DNA of 64,000 nucleotides from JAAELZ01 sp965237995 (GCA_965237995.1 CBDEGO010000002.1:186001-250000); one strand, 5' to 3'. Counted from the first letter of the stretch, positions 8,396 to 17,662 are shown. Numbers and translations: made by a program. The notes: generated by a model from the sequence alone, not told the origin.

Positions 8396-9610
8396 TCAGA
8401 TGTCTCCCGCTGGCACTGCATTCTTGCGCGGCGGATTAAAAAATGGCCTATTTACAATGGTAGATTTCTGCATTGATCGAACCCATTGCAGCTCTTTATT
8501 GGTATAAATCTCGGCCCATAAATTATTGGTTTTACACTTGGCATCTAATAAAGCCAGTGCGATATTGCTTTTACAACTAGGCGACCACATAGCCGACAAC
8601 ACTTCGCCTACTTTCTTGGTTTTATTGTGGTAAATCCACGCGCCTTCTGCGGGTTTATTACCGCCGATGTCCAACCCGACCAACTGCGTTTTTGACCCAA
8701 CCCGCTTTTCTTTCAATAAGGCTTCGCGCCCATTGAAGAACCCTTTGTCAAAGTCAATCAAACGTTCAAAACCTAACTCTATAGGTGAGCGACCACGGCC
8801 TTGGCGAATAGCATGATTTGCGGGCATAAAATCGACATGCGGTAAAATAAAGCCCGCTTCAATACGTAACAGTTCTAACGCATCTAAACCAAGTGGCACG
8901 ATACCGTGCAATTCTCCTGCTTTGAACAGTGCATCCCAAAGCGCTATGGCCAGTTTGGGGTCTATCCATAATTCATAGCCTAAGTCTCCGGTAAAGCCTG
9001 TTCTTGAAACCAGCAGTTGGCCTTTAACCTTGCCTTTACTATAGGGGAAATGCCTCAGCTCAAACGGCTTCATCATTTCTATGCCCTTTATACCCAATCG
9101 TTTAAGCGTAGCGCACGATGTTGGCCCCTGTAACGCTAAGGCAGCAGTTGTTTCTGTAATATCTTCTATTGTAACTTCAAAACCAATAGCGCTGTCATGC
9201 AACCATGGCATATGCCTATCTTGCGAGCAAAACATATAAGAGCCATCTTCAAAGCAGAATAAAGTGCCGTCATCCAAGGTTTCACCCTTTTGGTTACAGA
9301 ACAGGACGTAAGCTACGCGGTTTTTACGGATTTTCTTTACATCACGAGTAACAATTCGATTGAGATAGGCAACCGCATCCTTACCACTGATGCGGTATTT
9401 AACCATGGGGGTAAGGTCCATGACGGTACATTGATTACGCGCCGCAAAATACTCCAACTCGGTATTGGTGTATTCCCGCGCAACGGTGTATCCGCCCCAC
9501 CCCATCCAGTGGTTTTTCTTGTTCATAGGCGCACTGCGCTCATGAAAAGGCGTCGGCACAACCATCACGTTTGTTTGTTGCCCGGGTTTTAATTTCACTT
9601 TTTGGCTCAT
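8396..9610 (-). CDS. GcvT-like aminomethyltransferase (folate-dependent, operon demethylation partner)
   Basis: I start the gene at the ATG at 9610 (MSQKVKLKPGQQTNV), preceded by AAGGAGGG and overlapping the previous stop by four bases (ATGA). The longer upstream frame only reads through the previous gene. The ~404-residue product has the GcvT fold: MGWGGYTVAREYTNTELEY, DLTPMVKYRISGKDA, LNRIVTRDV, a GLDALELLRIEAGF motif characteristic of THF-binding GcvT and dimethylglycine oxidase domains, and a C-terminal GcvT_C barrel. It probably passes the one-carbon unit released by the flavoproteins to tetrahydrofolate. Confidence 0.85.
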   Translation of the reverse strand: MSQKVKLKPGQQTNVMVVPTPFHERSAPMNKKNHWMGWGGYTVAREYTNTELEYFAARNQCTVMDLTPMVKYRISGKDAVAYLNRIVTRDVKKIRKNRVAYVLFCNQKGETLDDGTLFCFEDGSYMFCSQDRHMPWLHDSAIGFEVTIEDITETTAALALQGPTSCATLKRLGIKGIEMMKPFELRHFPYSKGKVKGQLLVSRTGFTGDLGYELWIDPKLAIALWDALFKAGELHGIVPLGLDALELLRIEAGFILPHVDFMPANHAIRQGRGRSPIELGFERLIDFDKGFFNGREALLKEKRVGSKTQLVGLDIGGNKPAEGAWIYHNKTKKVGEVLSAMWSPSCKSNIALALLDAKCKTNNLWAEIYTNKELQWVRSMQKSTIVNRPFFNPPRKNAVPAGDI

Positions 9611-11133
9611 GCTTGCACCCTCCTTAAAATGGCACGCGCTGCGTTTAGTCCCGCAGCACCATTTATATCTCCACCGGGATGACAGCCCGCACCGCATAAA
9701 TATAAGCCCTTAACACAAGTTTCATATTGTCCAAAGCCCGCTGTAGGGCGCAGCATCATAAATCGTTCAAGCCCGATTTCACCATGGTGCCAATGCCCTC
9801 CCGAGACATTGCATAGAGTCTCAATGTCCGATGGCAACAACACCTCAACCTTACTCGCTGCCGCTTGAGTCCCGGGTAGCAATTGATCAAGCTTGTTCAT
9901 TATCTGTTTTTTAAATATGGCTTTTTGCTTGTCCCAGCCAATCCAATTTTCATAGGGTACATACGGTATCAGTACGGACATCACGTGCTTTCCGTCGGGC
10001 GCTAATGTTGGGTCATTGATCGAAGGAATCGTCACCTCGAATGGCAGTTGCGCGCCAAATTCACCATATTTAATACCATTCGAGGCGCGCTCTATATCAT
10101 CAGGTGAATCCGCACAAATAATCCGTGCATTGAGATCATCTTGATCACCAGTAAAACTTGCGGGCAATTCATTTAGGGCGATATGTATTTTCGCGGTGCT
10201 GCCTTGCATAGGAATATGTTTTACTTTGCGTACCACTTGCGTATCCAGTATTTGCGGCCCAACTAAACCCAGCATGGTCGTTTTGATATCTGCATTGGAA
10301 ATCAACAAGTTTGCCTTGATTTGTTCGCCACCCTCAAGCTGTACACCGCTGGCCTGATTGTCTTCAACCAGCACTTTGCTTACCGTCTTACCCGTGCGTA
10401 TTTCAACGCCTTGTTCAATCGCGTGCTGCGCCAGCGCCTCACTCACCTCGCCAAGACCACCGCTCACACTACAAACACCTGCGGGTAATTGGTCAATAAT
10501 CGCGCGGCGATTTAACCAGTTATACAGCGTGTTCGGGGCTCTAGGCCCTAAACGTGTCCCCAAAATCGCCTCAAAGCACAACGCGGACTTTAGCAGGTCG
10601 TCTTCAAAACTTTCATCTGCAAGATCGTAAACGTTCATGCCGATAATTCGTAAAAACTTACGCTTGCCTTCACGGTCGAGCTTACGCAATTGCCATCCTG
10701 CACCAAGCAGCGCCTTCATGTCGTTTAGACCCGTTTCCTTAATGCGTGGCGGTACTTGATCGGTTAGTTGATAAAGCACGCTACTAAAACCTTTCATCTC
10801 TTGGCTAAATGTATGCCAATCTGATGATTCACTTAACTTAAGCCACCCTCCTTTACTATCTACGATAAGTGTTTCAACAGGCGTTAGCACTTCATTGGCG
10901 CCGCCATAAACAGCGGGGGCATATTGCTGCGCGCGCGGATGTAAACCGTATAATAAATGAGAAACGACAGAAGCCTTAAACCCCTTCGAAAATTCACGCG
11001 TAACAGACATGCCGCCGACTTGGGAGTTCGCCTCCAGTACCAACACGCGCTTGCCCTTCTGCGCCAGAGCGTTAGCACAAACTAAGCCGTTATGGCCTGC
11101 ACCTATCATGATGGCATCGTATTGCGTGCTCAT
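9607..11133 (-). CDS. phytoene-desaturase-like FAD-dependent amine oxidoreductase A
   Basis: A 508-residue flavoprotein with an N-terminal Rossmann motif (IMIGAGHNGLVCANAL, then LVLEANSQVGG) and a C-terminal FAD motif (YLCGAGCHPGGDINGAAG). This layout belongs to the phytoene dehydrogenase/retinol saturase superfamily (CrtI-like), whose bacterial members include uncharacterised NAD(P)/FAD oxidoreductases. No carotenoid genes are nearby. The context (Rieske, GcvT, aminotransferase, TMADH-like) points to oxidation of a ring or C-N bond of a methylated amine. It overlaps both neighbours by four bases (ATGA), so translation is coupled. It is paired with a paralogue immediately upstream. Confidence 0.82.
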   Translation of the reverse strand: MSTQYDAIMIGAGHNGLVCANALAQKGKRVLVLEANSQVGGMSVTREFSKGFKASVVSHLLYGLHPRAQQYAPAVYGGANEVLTPVETLIVDSKGGWLKLSESSDWHTFSQEMKGFSSVLYQLTDQVPPRIKETGLNDMKALLGAGWQLRKLDREGKRKFLRIIGMNVYDLADESFEDDLLKSALCFEAILGTRLGPRAPNTLYNWLNRRAIIDQLPAGVCSVSGGLGEVSEALAQHAIEQGVEIRTGKTVSKVLVEDNQASGVQLEGGEQIKANLLISNADIKTTMLGLVGPQILDTQVVRKVKHIPMQGSTAKIHIALNELPASFTGDQDDLNARIICADSPDDIERASNGIKYGEFGAQLPFEVTIPSINDPTLAPDGKHVMSVLIPYVPYENWIGWDKQKAIFKKQIMNKLDQLLPGTQAAASKVEVLLPSDIETLCNVSGGHWHHGEIGLERFMMLRPTAGFGQYETCVKGLYLCGAGCHPGGDINGAAGLNAARAILRRVQA

Positions 11134-12719
11134 TGCGTTACCCTCATATCGAGCAATATCTCACGTGCAGCGTTGGCTCCCGGCGCGCCCATTACGCCTC
11201 CGCCTGGGTGTGTGCTTGATCCGCACATATATAGGCCGGGAATCGGAGAACGATATTGCGCGTAACCCGGTACGGGTCGATTAAATAGCAATTGATCTAA
11301 TGTTAATTCACCATGGAAAATGTTTCCTGAAGTTAGCCCCGCTTCATCTTCAATATCTTGGGGTGTTCTGACCTCAGCGTGCAAAATTAAATCTTTAAAA
11401 TCTGGGCTATGTTCTGCGATTGCATTAATGACTGTTTCTCCAAATGCCGTACGGTCTTTATCTGTCCACGGGCCAGTCTCTAGTTCCGGCGGGGCATATT
11501 GCACAAAGACCGTCATCATGTGCTTACCTTCGGGTGTCATGGTTGGGTCAATCTGAGTCGGGATTAACATATCGACATAGGGGTCTTTCGACCACCTTTT
11601 ATCTTTCCAATCATCATAGGCACGTTCAATGCGCTCCATACTGTCGGTAATGTGCATGTCACCCATGGTCGCGTTACTTCCTTTAGGTAAGGCGGGGAAA
11701 GTTGGCATACCATCCAGCGCAATATTTAATTTCCCTGAAGAACCGCGTATTTTGAAATTTTCTACTTGAGTGACAAAGTCATCCGGCAAATGCACTTGGT
11801 CAACGACTTTAAGAAAAGTGCGTTTTACATCTAAATTTGAAACGATGGTGTCTGAGTAATATTCATCTCCATTTGCTAGCGCAACCCCAATGGCTTTGCC
11901 ATTTTTCACAATCAAATTTTCGACTGAGCAATCCGTCTTTATTTCACCCTTACTGGCTTTAAATGAGCTTGCTAAGGCATCAGCTATGGCGCCCATACCA
12001 CCGCGAGCAAAGCCCCAAGAGCCAATAGCGCCATCAACCTCACCCATATAATGATGCAGCAGTACATAGGCCGACCCGGGTGAATACGGACCTAAGCCTG
12101 TGCCAATAATCGACGTACCCGCAATCATGCCCTTAATAACGTCATTTTCAAAAAACTCATCGAGGTAATCACCGCAACTCACTGTATAGAAACGCAATGC
12201 TTCGTATATCTGTTCTTCGTCAAGTGCCTTAACGTCTTTATATAGCTGCCATAAGCCTTTAATATCTTTAATTTTTTTAGACGTCGGATCAGGTGGTGTG
12301 CGCATCAACCAAGGCTTTATAAAACGACAGTGACGCATTAGCTCGGTTGCAAAATCATCGTAGGCATCGGCATCTTTTTTACTAAATCGTGCGTATTCTC
12401 GACGTAAGGCTTCGTGATCAGTGAAATACGCTAGATAATCGCCATCTTTCGTAAACGTGCAGCCTCCTTCGTAAGGAATAACCTGTAAACCGTGCTTAGA
12501 TAGCTCTAAATCTCGCATGATCTCAGGGCGAAACAAGCTACAAACATAAGAGCAGTTGGTATACTTGAATCCAGGGTATAACTCTCGCGTGACCGAAGCG
12601 CCGCCTATATGCGGGTTTTTCTCAAGCACTAACGTGTTGAGGCCAGCCTTAGCAAGGTAGTTGGCATTAACTAACCCGTTGTGGCCTGCGCCAATGACAA
12701 TGGCATCGTATTTTTTCAT
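11130..12719 (-). CDS. phytoene-desaturase-like FAD-dependent amine oxidoreductase B
   Basis: A 529-residue paralogue of the downstream gene: IVIGAGHNGLVNANYLAKAG, LVLEKNPHIGGASVTRELYP at the N-terminus and LYMCGSSTHPGGGVMGAPG at the C-terminus for FAD binding. The two proteins are diverged but collinear, so they may form a heterodimer or act on successive intermediates. It begins four bases after the TMADH-like gene and ends with an ATGA overlap. CrtI-like fold, but no other carotenoid gene is present. Confidence 0.82.
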   Translation of the reverse strand: MKKYDAIVIGAGHNGLVNANYLAKAGLNTLVLEKNPHIGGASVTRELYPGFKYTNCSYVCSLFRPEIMRDLELSKHGLQVIPYEGGCTFTKDGDYLAYFTDHEALRREYARFSKKDADAYDDFATELMRHCRFIKPWLMRTPPDPTSKKIKDIKGLWQLYKDVKALDEEQIYEALRFYTVSCGDYLDEFFENDVIKGMIAGTSIIGTGLGPYSPGSAYVLLHHYMGEVDGAIGSWGFARGGMGAIADALASSFKASKGEIKTDCSVENLIVKNGKAIGVALANGDEYYSDTIVSNLDVKRTFLKVVDQVHLPDDFVTQVENFKIRGSSGKLNIALDGMPTFPALPKGSNATMGDMHITDSMERIERAYDDWKDKRWSKDPYVDMLIPTQIDPTMTPEGKHMMTVFVQYAPPELETGPWTDKDRTAFGETVINAIAEHSPDFKDLILHAEVRTPQDIEDEAGLTSGNIFHGELTLDQLLFNRPVPGYAQYRSPIPGLYMCGSSTHPGGGVMGAPGANAAREILLDMRVTQ

Positions 12720-12723
12720 ATTG

Positions 12724-14787
12724 TTAGTTCGCTGTTATCTGAACACGGTCATACTTCATCGGGTTATCCACATCGATCACTTCATCTAGTTCTCGTGCGT
12801 AACGATGCCCGGCAAAAGTCGCATCTGCGATTAAACCCGGTGCGTCACAATCACCTATTTTACTCAGCTGAAATTGACAGCTTTGTGGATACGCTTGTTG
12901 GTGGTGTTGTACTGTTAGGTACAAGGCATCGTTAGGGTGTCTCGCCGTCACCAACACTAAATTGCTTGCTTCAATATAAGTCACCACTTTAATATAGATA
13001 CACATTAAACCCACCTGAGACCCATCAAATTCGGCGACGGACTTTTGGGTAATAATCTGCACATCCAGTTCTAACAATCGCTTTTGCACTCGGTATTGCT
13101 CATCGGTGTAATCGCACCACGCTGCCATTTTATCGACCGATGTAACATAAATAACTTGGTGACCTTGCATCGCAATCTTTTCTGCAACTACACTGGCCAT
13201 GTAGTAGTTGTCATCGTCATAAACAACGGTAGGCCCCGAAGGCATCACCTCATTCATAATGTCATCGGGTGAGAAAACGCAAGATGGATCGGCCTGCCAG
13301 TGTATTGGTGAAAAATTACTGCGGCCATAACCGTCTTTTCGCCAAGTCGAACCCGTTGCCATTACGACATGATCAGGATTTAATTCTAGTATGTGTTCAA
13401 GCGTTAGCTCGCTTTGTAAATATTGCTCAACATTAGGTAGCTTATTTAATTGCTGAATACGGTAGTCTCGCACTCTAATCCACTCGTTTAACCCTGGTAG
13501 CGTGGCTTCTTGTGTCACCCTTCCGCCCACTTCATCTTTCGCCTCAGCCAAAGTCACTTGGTAACCGCGTTCGCCCAGTGCGCGCGCCGCTTCCAAGCCA
13601 GTAGGGCCAGCACCTACCACTAATACGTGGCTGTCACTTTTCTTAGCCGCGATTTTCTCTGGATGCCAACCCCTGCGCCACTCTTCGCCCATTGTCGGGT
13701 TTTGGGTGCAACGGATTGGTACGGCCAAGGAATCACTGGAATAGCAAATATTGCACCCAATGCATTCGCGAATATCCTCAAAATCACCCGCTTCTATCTT
13801 ATTCGGTAAGTACGGGTCTGCAATGGATGGTCTGGCCGCGCCGATAAAATCAACAACACCTCGCTTGATTTGCGACACCATCGTATCAGGAGAGGTGAAC
13901 CGCCCTACCGAGACCACTGGCTTCGTGGTTGCCGATTTAACAAATTGCAGATAAGGCTCTAGAGACGCTTCTTTTACAAATCGAGATGGCCCCATTTCAT
14001 AACTATAATCATTAATGTTGATGTCCCAAAGATCCGGCATTTCCGCCAGCATCGCGAACATATCTTGTTGCTCCGCATTGTTTACTACACCGTCCTCCCC
14101 TCCGCCATCAGCTGAAAACCTAACCGCTATCGCGCAACGATCACCAATGGCTTCCTTAGTGTCTTGAATCAACTCTTTTACGATTCGCACACGGTTTTCA
14201 AGACTACCGCCATATTCGTCTGTTCTGTCATTGGTATCGCTAGACAAAAAATGGGACAACAGATAATCGTGTGTTGCGTAGACGTATACCACGTCAAATT
14301 CTGCTGCCTTAGCCCGTAGCGCAGCTTTGCGGTGCCAGTTGCGCAGATTGGCAATATCTGTTTTGTCCATTCTGCGTGTTTGACGCGGCAAGCTTGGTTG
14401 GCAGGGCATGCTTGCCACATTAAGCGGCACTTCGCGCGTGAATAAGTTAGATGCACGCGGGCCACCGGCCCAAAGCTCAACACCGGCTAAAGACCCATAC
14501 TCATGCACTTTGTCTGTCATTAGACGATGCGAATTCACATCATGGTCATCCCAAAGCGAATGATAAGGAAATGGCAGGTCATCGGACGAAGGATGAATCG
14601 AGCAATATTCGGTATTGATGACACCCCAGCCCCCTTGTGCTTTCATGTGTCGTAACTCTGCAACCATTTGAGGGCGCATCCAACCTAAACCCGTGCAATG
14701 AGGCACTTGATAAAAACGATTCTTGGTTGTCACTGGCCCAATGTTGACACTATCGAACAATGTATCGTAATGGCTTGATCGAGGCAT
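12724..14787 (-). CDS. trimethylamine/dimethylamine dehydrogenase-like flavoprotein
   Basis: A 687-residue protein collinear with TMADH: an N-terminal OYE-type barrel, a 4Fe-4S cluster and a C-terminal nucleotide-binding domain. Cys31 in FYQVPHC corresponds to the cysteine that covalently holds FMN in TMADH. NTEYCSIHPSSDD, GVELWAGG and VYVYATH (active-site Tyr/His) are conserved, as are the cluster ligands (CIGCNICYSS...CTQNP) and GEEWRRGWHPEK. VVGAGPTGLEAARALGERG binds ADP/FAD. The Trp264 region of TMADH is replaced by NDYSYEMGPSR, without Trp, so the substrate is probably not trimethylamine. First gene of the operon, divergent from a TetR gene. Confidence 0.87.
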   Translation of the reverse strand: MPRSSHYDTLFDSVNIGPVTTKNRFYQVPHCTGLGWMRPQMVAELRHMKAQGGWGVINTEYCSIHPSSDDLPFPYHSLWDDHDVNSHRLMTDKVHEYGSLAGVELWAGGPRASNLFTREVPLNVASMPCQPSLPRQTRRMDKTDIANLRNWHRKAALRAKAAEFDVVYVYATHDYLLSHFLSSDTNDRTDEYGGSLENRVRIVKELIQDTKEAIGDRCAIAVRFSADGGGEDGVVNNAEQQDMFAMLAEMPDLWDININDYSYEMGPSRFVKEASLEPYLQFVKSATTKPVVSVGRFTSPDTMVSQIKRGVVDFIGAARPSIADPYLPNKIEAGDFEDIRECIGCNICYSSDSLAVPIRCTQNPTMGEEWRRGWHPEKIAAKKSDSHVLVVGAGPTGLEAARALGERGYQVTLAEAKDEVGGRVTQEATLPGLNEWIRVRDYRIQQLNKLPNVEQYLQSELTLEHILELNPDHVVMATGSTWRKDGYGRSNFSPIHWQADPSCVFSPDDIMNEVMPSGPTVVYDDDNYYMASVVAEKIAMQGHQVIYVTSVDKMAAWCDYTDEQYRVQKRLLELDVQIITQKSVAEFDGSQVGLMCIYIKVVTYIEASNLVLVTARHPNDALYLTVQHHQQAYPQSCQFQLSKIGDCDAPGLIADATFAGHRYARELDEVIDVDNPMKYDRVQITAN

Positions 14788-14829
14788 AATTAACTTTTGA
14801 CAACCCTAATGGAAAGCGGCATTATATTA

Positions 14830-14847
14830 ACTGACTAACTAGTCAGT
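14830..14847. promoter_or_regulatory. palindromic operator between TMADH-like gene and tetR
   Basis: A perfect 8-bp inverted repeat, ACTGACTA-AC-TAGTCAGT, lies 43 bases upstream of the TMADH-like start and 37 bases upstream of the TetR start. Its position in a divergent intergenic region and its size fit a TetR-family operator controlling both directions. Confidence 0.7.
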
Positions 14848-14884
14848 CAATAATTTTTACCATTAAGTTAATACTCTTGCAATA

Positions 14885-15502
14885 ATGTCTTCTACTAAAA
14901 AAGTGCCAGATCAACGACGCGCTAAGGGAATTGAAAGCCGTCAAGCTATTATCGACGCGGCTATCAAATGCATTGCCACACGCGGGCTTTGCGATACAAC
15001 ATTAGATAGAGTGGCTGAAATGGCTAAAGTATCGCGTGCGCTACTTGTGTTTCATTACAAATCTAAAAAAGGGTTGCTAACGGCCGTATTGGAAAGCATC
15101 AGTACCGATTACGATATAGGATGGCAAGCTATCGCAAAAGAACCTGACTTAAGCCCTAGTCAAAGGTTGTATAAGTTTATAGTTTACGATGCTGAACTCC
15201 CTACCAAAAAACCCGAATTGCTTTCTGTATGGCATTCCTTTTGGGGTGAGGCTAAAGGGCTGTATAAAGAGCTAGGCTACGCCAAAGATGAAGCTTATGA
15301 GTTTGATATGGAAAAGCAGATACAAGCGCTGATTGACGAAGCAAGTTACGACATTAATGCAAAACTACTAACCCAATCTATTGTTGCCATGTCATTTGGC
15401 ATTTGGTGGAACGCGCACCTAAAATCGAGCAAACACCACCTTGAAGACAGTATGCACGTGATCGACAGTTTTTTAAAACTGTGCTTCCCAAAACACTTTT
15501 AG
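14885..15502 (+). CDS. TetR-family regulator (BetI-like) of the methylamine operon
   Basis: A 205-residue repressor. It has an N-terminal helix-turn-helix (residues ~17-65: RQAIIDAAIKCIATRGLCDT, VAEMAKVSRALLVFHYKSKK) and a helical ligand-binding C-terminal domain with WHSFWGEAKG, a motif shared with BetI-like choline regulators. It is divergent from the catabolic operon with an 18-bp palindrome in between, so autoregulation and control of the operon are likely. A 40-base gap separates it from the EutA-like gene downstream. Confidence 0.87.
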   Translation: MSSTKKVPDQRRAKGIESRQAIIDAAIKCIATRGLCDTTLDRVAEMAKVSRALLVFHYKSKKGLLTAVLESISTDYDIGWQAIAKEPDLSPSQRLYKFIVYDAELPTKKPELLSVWHSFWGEAKGLYKELGYAKDEAYEFDMEKQIQALIDEASYDINAKLLTQSIVAMSFGIWWNAHLKSSKHHLEDSMHVIDSFLKLCFPKHF

Positions 15503-15542
15503 ACGTTTAAATTTCATACTGGTTAACCAAACAGCTAACCCA

Positions 15543-16301
15543 ATGAAACTGGTTGAAAATATTTCCTTTAAAACAGATGGCGGTATCGCACAACGAGCCA
15601 GCGTCGGACTGATCGTACTCGCGACCGACTACACCATCGAATACGAATGGCAACAAGTATTTAAAAACCTCGACGGTGTCGCGCTTTATCACAGCAGGAT
15701 ATTTAACGAAGACGAGGTTACGCCCGAGACGCTTAGAGCAATGGCGCCACAAATCGCTGATTGCGCAAAACGTCTGACTCCGGGTACGCCGCTTGATGTG
15801 GTGGCCTATGGTTGCACCTCAGCTACGATGGCAATTGGCGAACAACCGATATTCGACTCCATCCAATCAAAAAAGCCTGGTGCGCAATGCACCACGCCTA
15901 TTACCGCCGCATTAAAAGCCATGCGTGCGTTTAAGGCGAAACGCATCGCAGTGCTAACACCCTACTCTGCATCAGTGAACAAGATTGTCGCTAGTTTTAT
16001 TGAAGATCAAGGCTTTGAAGTGCCAGTGTTTGGCTCATTTAATGAAGGCTACGACTCAACCGTCGCCAAGATCACCCCAGAGTCGGTACAAGCAGGCTTA
16101 GTTGAAATAGCTCAGCAAGCTGACGTCGATGCTGCCTTTATATCTTGCACCTCAGTACGTGCAATGGACATCATTAAACCATTAGAGCAAAAACTCGGCA
16201 TACCCGTCACTTCTTCCAATCACGCGATGGCGTGGGATGCACTGCGTCTTGCAGGTATCAACGATAAGATGCATGAATTTGGTTCACTTTACGCTCTATA
16301 G
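15543..16301 (+). CDS. EutA-like Asp/Glu racemase-superfamily protein (maleate isomerase type)
   Basis: A 252-residue protein with the two catalytic-type cysteines of the maleate isomerase/arylmalonate decarboxylase fold: YGCTSATMAIGE near residue 94 and ISCTSVRAMDI near 200. TTPITAALKAMRAF, VPVFGSFNEGYD and TSSNHAMAWDALRLAGI lie around them. Its sequence resembles EutA of ectoine-utilisation operons, though here it sits with a methylamine operon regulator and a taurine-type transporter rather than beside doeA. It may isomerise or cleave a dicarboxylic intermediate. The exact reaction is unknown. Confidence 0.8.
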   Translation: MKLVENISFKTDGGIAQRASVGLIVLATDYTIEYEWQQVFKNLDGVALYHSRIFNEDEVTPETLRAMAPQIADCAKRLTPGTPLDVVAYGCTSATMAIGEQPIFDSIQSKKPGAQCTTPITAALKAMRAFKAKRIAVLTPYSASVNKIVASFIEDQGFEVPVFGSFNEGYDSTVAKITPESVQAGLVEIAQQADVDAAFISCTSVRAMDIIKPLEQKLGIPVTSSNHAMAWDALRLAGINDKMHEFGSLYAL

Positions 16302-16640
16302 CGTCTCACCTCTACCCGATTTTTGCAGTGCTAGTCATACAATAGACTGTCGCCAAAACACTCAAACAGTATGGTGTAGCCTCATTGACAAAGAGGCGCG
16401 TGCAAACGACTGCAAGTTTGCATTATCTCGTATTGAAACGCCCAAACTGGATAAATTCTGGCACTATAACTAACCATCGATTGGTCCCACATTCAACAAT
16501 ATGCGGCGCTTATTGCTGTTGGACTTGCCTCTATTTATTGTTACAATGACTTCATAGTTAAGCTCGATCAAGCTGTTATCAACGGGTATTTGCACGTGCT
16601 TCAATCTATATCTAATATAAATCTACTCCGAGGAGAATTA
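16302..16640 (+). other. intergenic leader of the ABC transporter operon
   Basis: No gene is supportable here; the small frames have no coding signature. The stretch holds the transporter promoter (16519-16547) and an AGGAG ribosome binding site just before the substrate-binding protein. Confidence 0.6.
16519..16547 (+). promoter_or_regulatory. sigma-70-type promoter for the taurine-type ABC transporter
   Basis: TTGGAC and TACAAT are separated by exactly 17 bases, about 95 bases upstream of the substrate-binding protein start. Both hexamers match the consensus at four or five of six positions. Confidence 0.55.
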
Positions 16641-17612
16641 ATGAAATCTTTACACAAACTAACCAGCATTGCTGCGGCTGTAGCGGTTGCAAGCACCATG
16701 GCCACTTCTGTACAAGCAGCCGACCAAGTAAATGCCGCATTCTTTCTAGAATGGGCGACACCTAATTTAATCGCAAAAGTCGATAAGGCTTATGATAAGG
16801 CAATGGGTGTTGACGTAAACTGGGTTGATTTCACAACGGGTACTGCGATGACTGAAGCTATGTTAGCTGGCGACATCGATATTTCGTACTCACAAGGTCT
16901 TGCCCCTTTCGTTACTGCGATTCAGCAAGGTGCACCATTAAAGATGGTGGGTATCGCTGTTGTATATGAAGCAAACGATTGCTTTGTAAAAGACGGCCTA
17001 GGCATTGACTCATCTAACGCGTCTGAGCTTGAAGGTAAAACAGTAGCCGTGCCATTAAACACCATGGCTGACTACGCTTTTCGTTCTTACATGAGCCATT
17101 TAGATGTAGATATTTCAACCATGCAAATCGTAGACCAAGCTCCACCTGACGGCGCAAAGTCACTAGCTGATGGCGCCGTTGATATGGCCTGCCTATTCGG
17201 TGGTGTTGCTTCAGCAGCGGGCGCAGAAGTAGGTAAGCCGATTATGAGTTCAGCGCAAAAAGTAGAGGCCGGCATCGGTTCTTTCGACGTTATCTCAGTG
17301 ACTGAAAAGTTTGCAACTGAAGAGCCAGAGCTACTTAAGGCATTTATGGATGCAACAGAAGAAGCGAATAACGCATTCAAAGGCACAGATGCCGAGTATG
17401 AAAAGCTTGCTGGTGCAGCGGGTATGAACGTTGATGCTACTAAAACTCAAATTAGCGGTTTCATCATGCCTTCTGCTAAAGAGCAGTTAGAAAAATACTT
17501 CGTCAAAGGCGGTATTGCTGAATCAGCAGCTGCTTCTCTTGGTTTAGTATTCTCAGATGCTTCAGATGGCGCAGCCATCGCTACAACTCTTGACAGCTCA
17601 TTCTTAGAATAA
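16641..17612 (+). CDS. periplasmic substrate-binding protein, taurine/NMT1-type ABC transporter
   Basis: The ATG at 16641 is preferred because it follows CCGAGGAGAATTA and opens a classical signal peptide (MKSLHKLTSI...TSVQA, cleavage before ADQ). The longer upstream frame starts at TTG with no signal. The mature protein (~297 residues) is an ABC_sub_bind/NMT1-like receptor with AAFFLEWATPNLIAK, a TGTAMTEAMLAGDIDISYSQ block and LACLFGGVA-like hinge segments. It delivers a small zwitterionic or sulfonate-like solute to the permease encoded 0.9 kb downstream. A hairpin follows it, allowing higher expression than the rest of the operon. Confidence 0.85.
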   Translation: MKSLHKLTSIAAAVAVASTMATSVQAADQVNAAFFLEWATPNLIAKVDKAYDKAMGVDVNWVDFTTGTAMTEAMLAGDIDISYSQGLAPFVTAIQQGAPLKMVGIAVVYEANDCFVKDGLGIDSSNASELEGKTVAVPLNTMADYAFRSYMSHLDVDISTMQIVDQAPPDGAKSLADGAVDMACLFGGVASAAGAEVGKPIMSSAQKVEAGIGSFDVISVTEKFATEEPELLKAFMDATEEANNAFKGTDAEYEKLAGAAGMNVDATKTQISGFIMPSAKEQLEKYFVKGGIAESAAASLGLVFSDASDGAAIATTLDSSFLE

Positions 17613-17641
17613 GACATCTTTAGTTATAGAGAGTATAGGGT

Positions 17642-17662
17642 GGGTCGTCTATATGGCGACCC
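17642..17662 (+). terminator. hairpin between binding-protein and ATPase genes (attenuator-like)
   Basis: GGGTCG and CGACCC arms with a 9-base loop, followed by only a weak T-rich tract. Such hairpins commonly stabilise binding-protein mRNA or partly terminate transcription before the membrane components. Confidence 0.5.

Noticed and set aside
9611..9697. 29-residue extension of the GcvT-like protein
   Set aside because: It reads through the end of the upstream gene and has no ribosome binding site, whereas the ATG at 9610 does.
16237..16473. small ORF after the EutA-like gene
   Set aside because: Starts inside that gene, has no conserved motif and ends in an AT-rich promoter stretch.
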